This document shows, in pieces, positions 41,297-50,621 of a DNA stretch of 64,000 bases (position 1 is the stretch's first letter; each line of letters begins with the position of its first letter). The notes beneath the pieces are model-generated. The model did no database searches and was not told the DNA's origin. It saw only the letters and a list, made by a program, of their open reading frames with translations. The position numbers were made by a program, and so were the translations under genes. The DNA is from Halomonas daqiaonensis (GTDB lineage: Bacteria; Pseudomonadota; Gammaproteobacteria; Pseudomonadales; Halomonadaceae): the NCBI RefSeq assembly GCF_900109725.1, contig NZ_FOBC01000008.1, forward strand, positions 62,001-126,000. Direction: 5' to 3'.

Positions 41297-43501
41297 ATGG
41301 ATGACGTCACGGCGATTCTCGACCACATGAACCCGGCCCAGCGCGAGGCGGTCAGTGCGCCTCAAGGCAACATGCTGGTGCTGGCCGGGGCCGGGTCCGG
41401 CAAGACCCGGGTGCTGGTGCATCGTATCGCCTGGCTGATGCAGGCCGAGGGGCTCTCGCCCTATGCAGTGCTCGGCGTGACCTTCACCAACAAGGCGGCC
41501 CGCGAGATGCGCACCCGCCTGGAGGCCTTGCTGGGCATCTCCCTGCGCAATGTCTGGGTGGGGACCTTCCACTCCATCGCCCATCGCCTGCTACGTACAC
41601 ACTGGCAGGACGCCCGTCTGCCCCAGCATTTCCAGATCATCGACAGTGACGACCAGCTAAGGCTGGTCAAGCGTCTGCTCAAGGACCACCGCATCGATGA
41701 TGAGCGCTTCCCGCCGCGTCAGGTGCAGTCGTTCATCTCCGGTTGCAAGGAGGAGGGGCTGCGCCCCCACCAGGTCGATGCCCATGGCGATGCCTACCTG
41801 GCCCAGATGGTCGAACTCTACGAACGTTACCAGCTGACCTGCGAGCGTGGTGGCCTGGTGGATTTCGGCGAGTTGCTGCTGCGCAGCCTGGAGCTTTTGC
41901 GGGACAACCCGGCGCTGCTGGCCCACTATCAGGAGCGCTTCGGCCATGTGCTGGTCGACGAATTCCAGGATACCAATACATTGCAGTACGCCTGGCTCAA
42001 GCTGCTCACCGGCATGAAGACCCCGATGACCGTGGTGGGTGACGATGACCAGTCGATCTACGGCTGGCGCGGTGCGCGTATCGAGAATATCCGGCGCTTC
42101 GAACAGGAATTTCCGGCGACCAGGACCGTGCGACTGGAGCAGAACTACCGTTCCACCAGCGCCATCCTCGACGCCGCCAATGCCCTGATCCGCCACAACG
42201 CCGGGCGGATGGGCAAGGAGCTGTGGACAGAAGGTGCCAGGGGCGAGCCGATCTCCGTCTATTCCGGCTTCAATGATCTGGACGAGGCACGCTTCATCGT
42301 CGACACCATCCGCGAGAAGGTCGAGGAAGGCATAAACCGACGCGAGATCGCCATCCTCTACCGCTCCAACGCCCAGTCCCGAGTGCTGGAGGAGACCTTG
42401 ATCCGCCAGGGCGTGCCCTACCGCATCTACGGTGGGCAGCGCTTCTACGAGCGCCTGGAGATCAAGAATGCCCTGGCCTACCTGCGCCTGTTGCTCAACC
42501 GTGACGACGACGCCTCCCTGGAGCGGGTGATCAACGTCCCGGCCCGGGGCATCGGCACCCGCACCGTGGAAGTGCTGCGTACCCGCGCCCGGCAGACCGA
42601 GGTCTCGCTCTGGCAAGCGCTGCACGATGGCCTGCTGGATGCCTCGCTCAAGGGGCGGGCCGCCACGGCGGTGCGGGCCTTCGCCGACCTGATCGAGCGA
42701 CTCGACAACGACACCGCCGGCCTGGCGCTCCACGAGATCATCGACCACGTCATCGAGACCTCCGGACTGATCGAGCATCACCGCAGTGAGAAGGGTGAGA
42801 AGGGGCAGGCCCGGGTCGAGAACCTCGAAGAACTGGTCACCGCCGCCAAGGCTTTCACCCAAGGCGAGGCTTTTGAGCCCCCCGAGGCCGGTGAGGGGGC
42901 GGTGGCCTTGGAGGGTTTCCTCTCCGAGGCCGCGCTGAATGCCGGCGACCACGAGGCCGAGGAGTTCGAGGACTGCGTGCAGCTGATGACCCTGCACTCG
43001 GCCAAGGGCCTGGAGTTCCCGGTGGTATTCATCGCCGGGGTCGAGGAGGGCCTGTTCCCGCACAAGATGTCCATGGAGGAGCCGGGCCGCCTGGAGGAGG
43101 AGCGGCGGCTCTGCTACGTGGGCCTGACCCGCGCCATGCGCAAGCTCTACCTGACTCATGCCGAGCTGCGACGCCTGCATGGCAAGGAGACCTTCCAGCG
43201 CGCCTCGCGCTTCCTGCGCGAGCTGCCCGAGGAGACCCTCGAGGAGGTGCGACTGCGCGGCCAGATTTCCCGGCCCGTGACTGCCCGCCCGGCCGTGGGG
43301 CTATCACGCCAGACCTCGGTTGACGGAGGCGGCGAGCTACCCTCGCTCTCGCTGGGCCAGCGAGTCAGCCATCCGGTGTTCGGCGAGGGGGTGATCCTCA
43401 ACGCCGAGGGGGAGGGCGAGCGTGCCCGGGTCCAGGTCAGCTTCGAGGGCGAGGGCGACAAGTGGCTGGTATTGGGGTTCGCCAAGCTCAAGCCGCTATG
43501 A
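41297..43501 (+). CDS. uvrD: DNA helicase II UvrD
   Basis: Superfamily 1 3'-5' helicase acting in nucleotide excision and mismatch repair. The 734-residue protein has the Q motif MNPAQREAV, Walker A AGAGSGKTR (about 32-40), DEFQDTN, the GDDDQSIYGWRGA motif and the C-terminal VTLHSAKGLEF-type motif (MTLHSAKGLEFPVVFIAG). The C-terminal tail ends with a Tudor-like SHPVFGEGVIL block. It is slightly longer than E. coli UvrD (720). The ATG at 41297 gives the conserved N-terminus MDDVTAILDHMN. Confidence 0.97.
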   Translation: MDDVTAILDHMNPAQREAVSAPQGNMLVLAGAGSGKTRVLVHRIAWLMQAEGLSPYAVLGVTFTNKAAREMRTRLEALLGISLRNVWVGTFHSIAHRLLRTHWQDARLPQHFQIIDSDDQLRLVKRLLKDHRIDDERFPPRQVQSFISGCKEEGLRPHQVDAHGDAYLAQMVELYERYQLTCERGGLVDFGELLLRSLELLRDNPALLAHYQERFGHVLVDEFQDTNTLQYAWLKLLTGMKTPMTVVGDDDQSIYGWRGARIENIRRFEQEFPATRTVRLEQNYRSTSAILDAANALIRHNAGRMGKELWTEGARGEPISVYSGFNDLDEARFIVDTIREKVEEGINRREIAILYRSNAQSRVLEETLIRQGVPYRIYGGQRFYERLEIKNALAYLRLLLNRDDDASLERVINVPARGIGTRTVEVLRTRARQTEVSLWQALHDGLLDASLKGRAATAVRAFADLIERLDNDTAGLALHEIIDHVIETSGLIEHHRSEKGEKGQARVENLEELVTAAKAFTQGEAFEPPEAGEGAVALEGFLSEAALNAGDHEAEEFEDCVQLMTLHSAKGLEFPVVFIAGVEEGLFPHKMSMEEPGRLEEERRLCYVGLTRAMRKLYLTHAELRRLHGKETFQRASRFLRELPEETLEEVRLRGQISRPVTARPAVGLSRQTSVDGGGELPSLSLGQRVSHPVFGEGVILNAEGEGERARVQVSFEGEGDKWLVLGFAKLKPL

Positions 43502-43575
43502 CCCCAGCCAATCGGTTTCCGCTACCCTCATCCTCAGGCCCTCTTGTTCAGCGTTGGCAAGGAAGGCGTTACTCT

Positions 43576-43630
43576 AGTTCGAAGTAAAAGAGTTCGAAGG
43601 TAAATAGTTCGAAGAAAAAATAGAGCGAAG
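43576..43630 (+). repeat. Tandem AGTTCGAAG repeats just upstream of psiE
   Basis: The 9-mer AGTTCGAAG occurs at 43576, 43591 and 43606 (period 15) with a degenerate copy AGAGCGAAG at 43622. The copies are separated by A-rich spacers and contain TTCGAA. The last copy lies 5 bases from the psiE ATG, so the array covers the leader or ribosome site. Confidence 0.8.
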
Positions 43631-43634
43631 AACA

Positions 43635-44108
43635 ATGCGATCCATGCTGAAACGATGGTTCCCGGAAGTCACGGCCCAGTGGTCATCCCTGAGCGGCTAC
43701 CAGCGCTTCGAGCGACTGGTCTCGCTGATTCTGACGGTTGCCATCAGCGGTGTGGTCCTGGTAGCGCTGTATTATCTGATCGGTCACGTGGTGCAGTTAT
43801 TGTTCGTGAATACCCGAGATCCCTTCGACTATCGGGTATTCCAGGCGGTCTTCGACATGATCCTCACGGTCCTCATCGCCATGGAATTCAACAACTCCAT
43901 CGTGCGGACCATGAAGCATGATGGTGGCTTCATCCAGGTCGAGATCGTGGTGCTGATTGCCGTCATGGCGCTGGTCCGGAAATTCATGGTGATGGACCTG
44001 GAGACCATCGATCCCTGGAAGATACTGGCGCTTTCTGCCGGCGTGCTCTCCCTGGGGCTCTGCTACTGGCTGGTGCGTCAGGGCAACCGGCGTGGACCGG
44101 AGCGATGA
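43635..44108 (+). CDS. PsiE-like phosphate-starvation-inducible membrane protein
   Basis: A 157-residue inner-membrane protein with about four helices. The second half (VEIVVLIAVMALVRKFMVMD, then KILALSAGVLSLGLCYWLV) aligns with E. coli PsiE. PsiE is induced by phosphate starvation, but its function is unknown. No Pho box is visible in the 133-base upstream gap, which is occupied by tandem repeats. The pst operon lies 2 kb downstream. Confidence 0.8.
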   Translation: MRSMLKRWFPEVTAQWSSLSGYQRFERLVSLILTVAISGVVLVALYYLIGHVVQLLFVNTRDPFDYRVFQAVFDMILTVLIAMEFNNSIVRTMKHDGGFIQVEIVVLIAVMALVRKFMVMDLETIDPWKILALSAGVLSLGLCYWLVRQGNRRGPER

Positions 44109-44159
44109 TCCCTTCACTCGTCACTGGATCGCTTGCCGGCAAATTCGGCCTTGACGCAT

Positions 44160-44185
44160 ACTCATGAGTGGATACGACTCGAGTC
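44160..44185 (+). promoter_or_regulatory. Twin palindromes upstream of the TRAP gene
   Basis: ACTCATGAGT (44160-44169) and GACTCGAGTC (44176-44185) are perfect 10-bp palindromes, 16 bp centre to centre, both containing ACTC/GAGT half-sites. They lie 45-70 bases before the binding-protein start and look like an operator pair. The binding protein is unknown. Confidence 0.5.
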
Positions 44186-44229
44186 AGCAAGAGTTGCAGA
44201 TATAACAAACATCATGGAGTCACCCTCGC

Positions 44230-45330
44230 ATGCAACGTCGCCTCTTTCTCAAGAACAGCCTCAAGACCCTGGGCGCGGGTGCCGCCGCCGGCGCTGCCGC
44301 CCCCTTCATCTCCACGGCCAGTGCCCAGGAGACCATCACCTGGGACATGGTGACCTCCTGGCCCAAGAACTTCCCGGCGCTGGGCACCGGGGCCAACGAT
44401 TTCGCCGCGCGCATCGAGCGCCTCTCGGGTGGCCGCATGAAGATCCGGGTGCACGGTGCGGGTGAGCTGGTGCCCGCCATGGAGGTGTTCGACGCGGTGG
44501 CCGAGGGTACCGCCGAGATGGGCCACTCTGCCTCCTACTACTGGCGTGGCAAGACCCTGGCCTCCCAGTTCTTCACCGCCGTGCCCTTCGGCATGACCAC
44601 CACCGAGACCAACGCCTGGCTTTACAATGGCGGTGGCCAGGAGCTGTGGGACGAATTGTACGCCAAGCACAACCTCAAGCCCTTCCCGGTAGGCAATACC
44701 GGCACCCAGATGGCCGGCTGGTTCAAGAAGGAGATCAACTCGCTGGAGGACATGCAGGGCCTCAAGCTGCGTCTGCCGGGCCTGGCCGGCGAGGCCATGA
44801 ACGGCATCGGCGTGACCACCGTGAACACCCCGGGGTCCGAGATCTTCACCTCCCTGCAGACCGGCGTGCTGGATGCTGCCGACTGGGTCGGCCCCTACAA
44901 CGACCTGGCCTTCGGCCTGCACCAGGTAGCCAAGTACTACTATACCTCGGCCTGGAACGAGCCCAGCGCCACCCTCGAGGGTACGGTCAACCTGGATGCC
45001 TGGAACGCCTTGCCCGACGAGCTCAAGGCGGTGGTCAGCGAAGCGGCCATGGCCTCCAACCTGGCGATGATCAGCGAGTTTGCGGTGCGCAACGCCGAGG
45101 CGCTCGATACTCTGGTCAACGAGCACGGCGTGGAGCTGCGCACCTTCCCGGATGAGGTACTGGAAGCGCTCTACGCGTCCTCCCAGGAGGTGCTCGAGAA
45201 GCAGGTGGAAACCGACGAGGAGTCACGAAAGGTCTATGACTCCTACACCGCCTTCCAGCAGAAGGTGCGGCGCTTCACCGACGTGGGCGAATTCGCCTAC
45301 CTCAAGACCCGGGAGAAGGTCAGCGGCTGA
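44230..45330 (+). CDS. TRAP transporter solute-binding protein (DctP family), Tat-exported
   Basis: The 366-residue periplasmic protein begins MQRRLFLKNSLKTLG, a twin-arginine signal (RRLFLK) ending near ASA at residue 31. The mature domain is a DctP-type binding protein, close to those for alpha-keto acids or carboxylates (EVFDAVAEGTAEMGHSASYY, and the late WVGPYNDLAFGLH). The membrane subunits DctQ and DctM are not adjacent, so it is an orphan gene here and must work with a membrane pair elsewhere. It is followed by a hairpin terminator. Confidence 0.9.
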   Translation: MQRRLFLKNSLKTLGAGAAAGAAAPFISTASAQETITWDMVTSWPKNFPALGTGANDFAARIERLSGGRMKIRVHGAGELVPAMEVFDAVAEGTAEMGHSASYYWRGKTLASQFFTAVPFGMTTTETNAWLYNGGGQELWDELYAKHNLKPFPVGNTGTQMAGWFKKEINSLEDMQGLKLRLPGLAGEAMNGIGVTTVNTPGSEIFTSLQTGVLDAADWVGPYNDLAFGLHQVAKYYYTSAWNEPSATLEGTVNLDAWNALPDELKAVVSEAAMASNLAMISEFAVRNAEALDTLVNEHGVELRTFPDEVLEALYASSQEVLEKQVETDEESRKVYDSYTAFQQKVRRFTDVGEFAYLKTREKVSG

Positions 45331-45356
45331 GGTCCGGTATCCCTCGCGACCTTGCC

Positions 45357-45379
45357 ATGGGCGCCCTTGCGGCGCCCAT
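45357..45379 (+). terminator. Hairpin after the TRAP binding-protein gene
   Basis: ATGGGCGCC / GGCGCCCAT (45357-45365, 45371-45379) with a 5-base loop and a weak TCTC tail, between convergent genes. Confidence 0.6.
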
Positions 45380-45417
45380 TCTCGCTCTGGGGATGGCGAT
45401 ATTGCGCTATGACGGCG

Positions 45418-45825
45418 TCAGCCACCCTGGCGGACGGCACGAATCCGCCCGTTGTCGTCCAGGGCAACCATCACGAAGCGGGCCTCGGTAACCTTGTGCA
45501 ACTCGTTTGCATCGCGTTCTTGGGGGGCACGGACCCATACTTCCACGTCGATCTTGATCGAGCTGTGGCCGATCTCGCTGACCCCGGTGAAGATGTTGAC
45601 CATCGAGCCCACCCGCACCGGGCAGAGGAAGTCCATGGCCTCGATGGCCACGGTGGCCGTGCGGCCTCGGGCCTCGCGGCCGGCGGCCACTTCGGCGGCC
45701 TGGTCCATCCGGGCGATCAGCCAGCCGCCGGGAATGTCGCCGTGCAGGTTGGTATCCTGACGGCTGGCCAGCAATCTTAGCGTCAAGTGACCCTGGGGGG
45801 CGGGGATGTCATCGATGTCTGTCAT
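45418..45825 (-). CDS. Acyl-CoA thioesterase (YciA-like hotdog)
   Basis: A 135-residue single hotdog-fold protein with the block TNLHGDIPGGWLIARMDQAA (about 23-42) typical of YciA/acyl-CoA hydrolases, where the Asp is catalytic. It would hydrolyse acyl-CoA esters in the cytoplasm. ATG 45825 is chosen because the conserved sequence starts soon after it and the upstream extension is unrelated. Its promoter region is shared with the divergent pstS. Confidence 0.85.
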   Translation of the reverse strand: MTDIDDIPAPQGHLTLRLLASRQDTNLHGDIPGGWLIARMDQAAEVAAGREARGRTATVAIEAMDFLCPVRVGSMVNIFTGVSEIGHSSIKIDVEVWVRAPQERDANELHKVTEARFVMVALDDNGRIRAVRQGG

Positions 45826-45869
45826 GGAAGCCTGAGTGATTCGGGTTGTTGTTGTACGGGGTCGATCAG

Positions 45870-45890
45870 CTCGCCATGGTATATGGCGAG
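45870..45890. promoter_or_regulatory. Inverted repeat in the thioesterase-pstS divergent region
   Basis: CTCGCCAT-GGTAT-ATGGCGAG is a perfect 8-bp-arm repeat midway between the two divergent starts. It has no resemblance to a Pho box. An operator is plausible. Confidence 0.4.
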
Positions 45891-45964
45891 GCCACCGGTT
45901 CACCACCATTGCAACAAGATGTCCTGTTGCCCACCCTGCTCATCCCTTCATCGAGGAAGCCGTC

Positions 45965-46909
45965 ATGTCTGCCGTCCTGCGTCGCTGCCTGGCTCCCTGG
46001 CTACTGCTGGTTGGGCTAGTTTCCCCCCAGGCCCAGGCCGAAGAGATCGCCGGAACGCTGGGTGCGATGGGATCCGACACCATGGCAGGGCTGATGCTGC
46101 GATGGGGAGAAGCGCTGACCCGCCAGCATCCCGGCATCCGCTTGCAACTGCAGGCCAGTGGGTCAGCCAGTGCGCCGCCGGCCCTGGTGGCCGGCACCAC
46201 CCGGCTGGGGCCCATGTCGAGGCCCATGAACGAAGCGGAGCGACGGGCCTTCGTCGAGCGCCACGGCTACCCGCCGCGGGAGCTGGCGGTAGCCCGGGAC
46301 GCCCTGGTGGTCGTGGTCCATCGTCACAACCCCCTCGAGAGCCTGGGGCGTCGTGAGTTGGATGCCATCTTTTCCGACTCTCGGCGCTGCGGGGCGCACG
46401 AGGACATCCAGCGCTGGCAACAGCTGGGGCTCGACAGGCCCGAGGGTCGCATTCGCCTGCATGGCCGCAATGCGGCATCCGGCACCCATGGGCTGTTCCG
46501 ACGGATCGCGCTGTGTGACGGCTACTTCCGTCCCGAGGTCAACGAGCACCCTGGGTCTGCTGCGGTAGTGGCGGCAGTAGCTGAAGACCTGCGGGCCATC
46601 GGCTATGCCGGGCTCAACCACCTGACCCCGGGCGTGAAGGCCCTGGCCCGCCGCGATACCGAGGGGACGCGCCACTTCCCCGACCCCGAAGCGGTGCAGC
46701 GCGGCGACTATGTGCTGTCCCGCGACCTCCATCTCTATCTCAACCTGCCCCCTGGCGAGCCCCTGCCAGTTGCTGAGCGTGCCTTCCTCGACCTGGTGCT
46801 GTCGCCGGACGGGCAGGCGATCGTCGAGGAGCTGGGTTTCGTGGCCCTTCCCGAGAGCAGGCGGCAGCATCAGCGCCGCGATCTGGGATTGGACGAGGAC
46901 GGCGGCTGA
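45965..46909 (+). CDS. pstS: Phosphate ABC transporter, periplasmic binding protein PstS
   Basis: High-affinity phosphate-binding protein, 314 residues, with a signal peptide ending near AQA (about residue 22). The PstS-like binding signatures are GAMGSDTMAGLMLRWGEA near the mature N-terminus, the SGSASAP loop, and RNAASGTHGLF. ATG 45965 is chosen for GAGGAA upstream and because it begins the signal peptide. A Pho box follows the stop rather than preceding the gene. Confidence 0.9.
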   Translation: MSAVLRRCLAPWLLLVGLVSPQAQAEEIAGTLGAMGSDTMAGLMLRWGEALTRQHPGIRLQLQASGSASAPPALVAGTTRLGPMSRPMNEAERRAFVERHGYPPRELAVARDALVVVVHRHNPLESLGRRELDAIFSDSRRCGAHEDIQRWQQLGLDRPEGRIRLHGRNAASGTHGLFRRIALCDGYFRPEVNEHPGSAAVVAAVAEDLRAIGYAGLNHLTPGVKALARRDTEGTRHFPDPEAVQRGDYVLSRDLHLYLNLPPGEPLPVAERAFLDLVLSPDGQAIVEELGFVALPESRRQHQRRDLGLDEDGG

Positions 46910-46911
46910 TG

Positions 46912-46944
46912 CTGTCATCTCCCTGTCATTACACTGTCGTACGA
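46912..46944 (+). promoter_or_regulatory. Triple Pho box upstream of pstC
   Basis: Three contiguous 11-bp direct repeats, CTGTCATCTCC, CTGTCATTACA and CTGTCGTACGA, match the PhoB-binding consensus (CTGTCAT plus AT-rich spacer). They begin 3 bases after the pstS stop and end 34 bases before pstC. PhoB-activated transcription of pstCAB-phoU from here is the expected outcome. Confidence 0.88.
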
Positions 46945-46978
46945 TTCCGTTAGCCCCTCGTTTCGCGCAGGCCCGGTC

Positions 46979-48202
46979 ATGCCCGACTCCTCCCCCCCGC
47001 TTTCCGTTCGACGCCGCCTGCGTCAGGGGCGCGATCGCCTGGCCACCGTTCTGGTCACCGCGGGCGGCATCGGGGTGATCGTCGCGCTGCTTGCCATCGG
47101 CGTCTTCCTGGCGGTCGAGGTGGTGCCGCTATTCTGGTCCAGTGGGGCGACGCAAACGATCAGCCAGGAGGCCCTCTGGCTGCCCCTGGAGGTCGCAGAT
47201 GACGCGGTTGGCTATCGCTGGGATCCCACCGCCAGCCTGGCGGCAGACGAGGTGGCACGGGTCAGCCTGGTGCCCCTGGCCTGGGGCACCCTGGAGGCGG
47301 CTGCCTGGGCCCTGCTGATCGCCGTGCCCCTGGCCCTGGGTGCAGCCGCTCATTCGGCCTTGTTCATGTCGCCGCGCCTGCGCAGCCACCTGAAGCCGAC
47401 GCTGGAGCTGATGGAGGCGTTGCCCGGCGTGGTGATCGGCTTCGTGGCCGGACTGGTGCTCGCCCCTTGGGTGGAGCGCCACCTGGCCGATGTCCTGGCC
47501 ATGCTGGTGCTGCTGGTGCCCGGGCTGCTGCTCGCCGGTGGCCTCTGGTCGTGCCTGTCCCCGCGTCTGCAGCAGGCGATGCCGCTGGGCTGGGCGGGCC
47601 TGTGGCTGCTGCCCTGGCTGCTGCTGGTGCTGGCCACCGCGCAGGCCATCTCTCCCTGGCTCGAGGCCTGGGCGTTTGGTGGTGACCTGCGCCACTGGCT
47701 GGAGGTGCGCCTGGGGCTAGACATCGCCGTGCGCAACGCCATGATCGTCGGCATGGCCATGGGGTTTGCGGTGATGCCCAGCGTCTACGCGCTGGCAGAG
47801 GATGCCCTCTCGGGTGTACCGCGAAGCCTTGCGGAGGGCGCCCAGGCACTGGGGGCGACCCGCTGGCAGACCCTGTGGCGGGTGGTGCTGCCGGCAGCGT
47901 CCCCCGGCATCTTCTCGGCGGTGATGATCGGCGCCGGGCGGGCGGTGGGCGAGACCATGATCGTGCTGATGGCCAGCGGCAATGCGGCCCTGATGACCTG
48001 GAATCCCCTGGACGGACTGCGCTCCCTGGCGGCCACCATTGCCATTGAACTGCCTGAGGCAGGTCCCGGTGGCATGCACTATCGTCTGCTGCTGCTGGCG
48101 GCCTTGCTGCTGTTCGTCTTCACCTTCCTGGTCAACACCCTGGCCGAGCTGGTGCGGACCCGGCTGCGGCGTCGCTACCGTCGCCTGGGGGGCGGGGCAT
48201 GA
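46979..48202 (+). CDS. pstC: Phosphate ABC transporter permease PstC
   Basis: One of the two membrane subunits of the Pst importer. The 407-residue protein has an N-terminal helix, a soluble segment (about 55-95), then six helices with the EAA-type loop EGAQALGATRWQTLWRVVLP and AGRAVGETMIVLMASGN. It is larger than E. coli PstC (319), matching the long-type PstC of several gammaproteobacteria. It overlaps pstA by 4 bases. Confidence 0.93.
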   Translation: MPDSSPPLSVRRRLRQGRDRLATVLVTAGGIGVIVALLAIGVFLAVEVVPLFWSSGATQTISQEALWLPLEVADDAVGYRWDPTASLAADEVARVSLVPLAWGTLEAAAWALLIAVPLALGAAAHSALFMSPRLRSHLKPTLELMEALPGVVIGFVAGLVLAPWVERHLADVLAMLVLLVPGLLLAGGLWSCLSPRLQQAMPLGWAGLWLLPWLLLVLATAQAISPWLEAWAFGGDLRHWLEVRLGLDIAVRNAMIVGMAMGFAVMPSVYALAEDALSGVPRSLAEGAQALGATRWQTLWRVVLPAASPGIFSAVMIGAGRAVGETMIVLMASGNAALMTWNPLDGLRSLAATIAIELPEAGPGGMHYRLLLLAALLLFVFTFLVNTLAELVRTRLRRRYRRLGGGA

Positions 48203-49746
48203 GGCCGGATTCCGGGTCCCGGAGGCGCTTGTTCCGCGGCGAAGGCCCCGGCGCCTGGCTGGCGGCGGGCAGCGTGGCGCTCTCGCTGCTGGCACTGTTG
48301 GCGTTGCTGGCGTTGCTGGCGATTCGCGGCCTGGGGCACTTCTGGCCCGCTGACGTGGCCCTGGTGGTGTTCGAGGATGGCCGACAGCTCGCCGGCGAGC
48401 GGGTTCGGGAGGTCCCGCTGCCGGCGGGGATGGGGCGTGAACGGCTCTACCGGACCGGCAACCGGGACCTGGACGGTGCTCGCTGGGACTGGGTGGCGGT
48501 ATCAGCCATCGCCGCGGTCAGCCATCCATCCGACCTGGTGGTACTGGAGCGCCGCCGCTGGGGGGAGGCGATCGGCCGGCTCACGGCGCTGGAAAGCGAG
48601 ACGGGAGAGCGGATCGAGGGCGAGGCTGCCTGGGCGGCCCTCGAGACCCGCCTGGCCGAGCTGGCAACGCTGCGCCAGGCCCGCGATACCCTGCGCGACG
48701 AGGTCATCCTGCCGCGGGTCAGAGCCCTTGAGGAGGGGGACGACGCAGATCGCGAGCTGGCCATGGCCAATGCCCGGCTGCGCGAGCTGCAGGCGACCAT
48801 GGAAGGCGGCCAACTGACTCTGGAGACCGCCGACGGGGAGCGACTGGTGGTGCCGCTGGAGCAGGTATTGCGGGCGCGGCGTCCCAACGCCATGTCGTCG
48901 CTCGACAAGCTCGTCGCCTGGGGAGAGGGTGTCTGGCGCTTCCTCTCGGAAGGCCCGCGGGCGGCCAATACCGCCGGCGGCGTGTGGCCGGCGATCTTCG
49001 GCACCGTGCTGATGGTGATGCTGATGTCGATTCTGGTGACCCCTTTCGGGGTCCTGGCGGCCATCTACCTCAACGAGGTGGCCCACCAGGGGCGGCTGAC
49101 CCGACTGGTGCGGATCGCCGTGCGCAACCTCGCCGGGGTGCCCTCCATCGTCTACGGCGTCTTCGGCCTGGGGGTGTTCGTCTACGGCATCGGCGGCACC
49201 CTGGATGAGTGGTTCTTCGATGACCGACTGCCATCCCCCACCTTCGGCACCGGCGGCCTGCTGTGGGCCTCCCTGACCCTGGCTTTGCTGACCCTGCCGG
49301 TGGTGATCGTGGCCACCGAGGAAGGGTTGGCGAGGATCCCTGACCAGCAGCGCGAGGGTGCCCTGGCCCTGGGCGCCACCCGGCTGGAGATGCTCACCCG
49401 GGTAGTGTTGCCCATGGCCACGCCGGCCATGCTTACCGGGGTGATCCTGGCCGTGGCGCGCGCCGCCGGCGAGGTGGCACCGTTGATGCTGGTGGGCGTG
49501 GCCAAGCTGGCCCCCCAGGTGCCGGTGGACGGTGACTTCCCCTTCCTGCATCTTGACAGCAAGTTCATGCATCTCGGTTACCACATCTTCGATGCGGCCT
49601 TGCACGGTGGCGATGTCCAGGCGTCGATGCCACTGGTCTATGCCACGGCGCTGCTGCTGGTGCTGGTGATACTGGTGCTTAACCTGACTGCAATATTTCT
49701 GCGTCATCATCTCAGTACGCGTCACGGAGCGCTCAGCCGTCGATGA
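48199..49746 (+). CDS. pstA: Phosphate ABC transporter permease PstA with long periplasmic insert
   Basis: Second Pst membrane subunit, 515 residues against about 296 in E. coli. After the first helix (about 22-42) comes an insert of some 200 residues, including an apparent coiled coil around 155-205 (rich in E, R, L, A), then the permease core with [20 protein letters not shown] and [15 protein letters not shown]. Extended PstA proteins of this kind are known in marine gammaproteobacteria. It overlaps pstC and pstB by 4 bases each, so the operon is tightly coupled. Confidence 0.93.
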   Translation: MRPDSGSRRRLFRGEGPGAWLAAGSVALSLLALLALLALLAIRGLGHFWPADVALVVFEDGRQLAGERVREVPLPAGMGRERLYRTGNRDLDGARWDWVAVSAIAAVSHPSDLVVLERRRWGEAIGRLTALESETGERIEGEAAWAALETRLAELATLRQARDTLRDEVILPRVRALEEGDDADRELAMANARLRELQATMEGGQLTLETADGERLVVPLEQVLRARRPNAMSSLDKLVAWGEGVWRFLSEGPRAANTAGGVWPAIFGTVLMVMLMSILVTPFGVLAAIYLNEVAHQGRLTRLVRIAVRNLAGVPSIVYGVFGLGVFVYGIGGTLDEWFFDDRLPSPTFGTGGLLWASLTLALLTLPVVIVATEEGLARIPDQQREGALALGATRLEMLTRVVLPMATPAMLTGVILAVARAAGEVAPLMLVGVAKLAPQVPVDGDFPFLHLDSKFMHLGYHIFDAALHGGDVQASMPLVYATALLLVLVILVLNLTAIFLRHHLSTRHGALSRR

Positions 49747-50597
49747 GCCCCGTAATGTTGCGCCACCCGGGAGCCTCGATGCCATTCGTCCAGGAGCTGC
49801 GCCCGTCGCCCGACCCGGCGGCGGTCATCGATTTTCCTCCCGAGGCCAGCAGCCTGGCCATCCGGGAACTGAGTCTCGCCTACGGGGACAAGACGGCACT
49901 GCGCAACTTGTCGCTGCGTATCCCGCGCCACCGGGTGACGGCCTTCATCGGGCCCTCCGGCTGCGGCAAGTCGACCCTGCTGCGGGTACTCAATCGTCTC
50001 CATGATCTCAATGACGAGGTGATGCGTAAGGGTGAGGTGCTGCTCGAGGGCGAGGACATCCATGCCACCGGCGTGGCGGTGGCGGAACTGCGTCGGCGAG
50101 TGGGGATGGTCTTCCAGGCGCCGAACCCTTTCCCCATGTCGATCCACGACAACGTGGCCTTCGGCCTGCGCCTGCAGGGGGGGCTGAGCAAGCGCAAGCG
50201 CGATGACATCATCGAGTGGGCGCTGCGCTCGGCGGCGCTATGGGATGAGGTGAAGGATCGGCTGCGCGCCTCGGCCTGGTCGCTCTCCGGGGGGCAGCAG
50301 CAGCGCCTGGTTATCGCTCGCACCCTGGCCGTGGGTCCCGAGGTGCTGCTGCTCGACGAACCGGCCTCGGCGCTCGATCCCATCTCTACGCTGAAGATCG
50401 AGGAGCTGATCCGTAACCTGAAGTCGCATCTGACCCTGGTGTTGGTCACCCACAACATGCAGCAGGCGGCGCGGGTCTCGGACTATACCGCCTTCCTGCA
50501 GGACGGCGAACTGGTGGAATATGGCCCCACCGACACCCTGTTCACCAACCCGCGCCTGCGGCGTACCGAGAACTACATCACCGGGCGCATGGCCTGA
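49743..50597 (+). CDS. pstB: Phosphate ABC transporter ATP-binding protein PstB
   Basis: ATPase of the phosphate importer, 284 residues: Walker [10 protein letters not shown], signature [16 protein letters not shown], Walker [14 protein letters not shown] and switch His in [11 protein letters not shown]. The ATG at 49743 overlaps the pstA stop; ATG codons at 49755 and 49779 are possible later starts, since the first 35 residues are not conserved. Confidence 0.96.
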   Translation: MSPVMLRHPGASMPFVQELRPSPDPAAVIDFPPEASSLAIRELSLAYGDKTALRNLSLRIPRHRVTAFIGPSGCGKSTLLRVLNRLHDLNDEVMRKGEVLLEGEDIHATGVAVAELRRRVGMVFQAPNPFPMSIHDNVAFGLRLQGGLSKRKRDDIIEWALRSAALWDEVKDRLRASAWSLSGGQQQRLVIARTLAVGPEVLLLDEPASALDPISTLKIEELIRNLKSHLTLVLVTHNMQQAARVSDYTAFLQDGELVEYGPTDTLFTNPRLRRTENYITGRMA

Positions 50598-50621
50598 CGG
50601 CCTGCCCCAAGGAGAGGTCCC

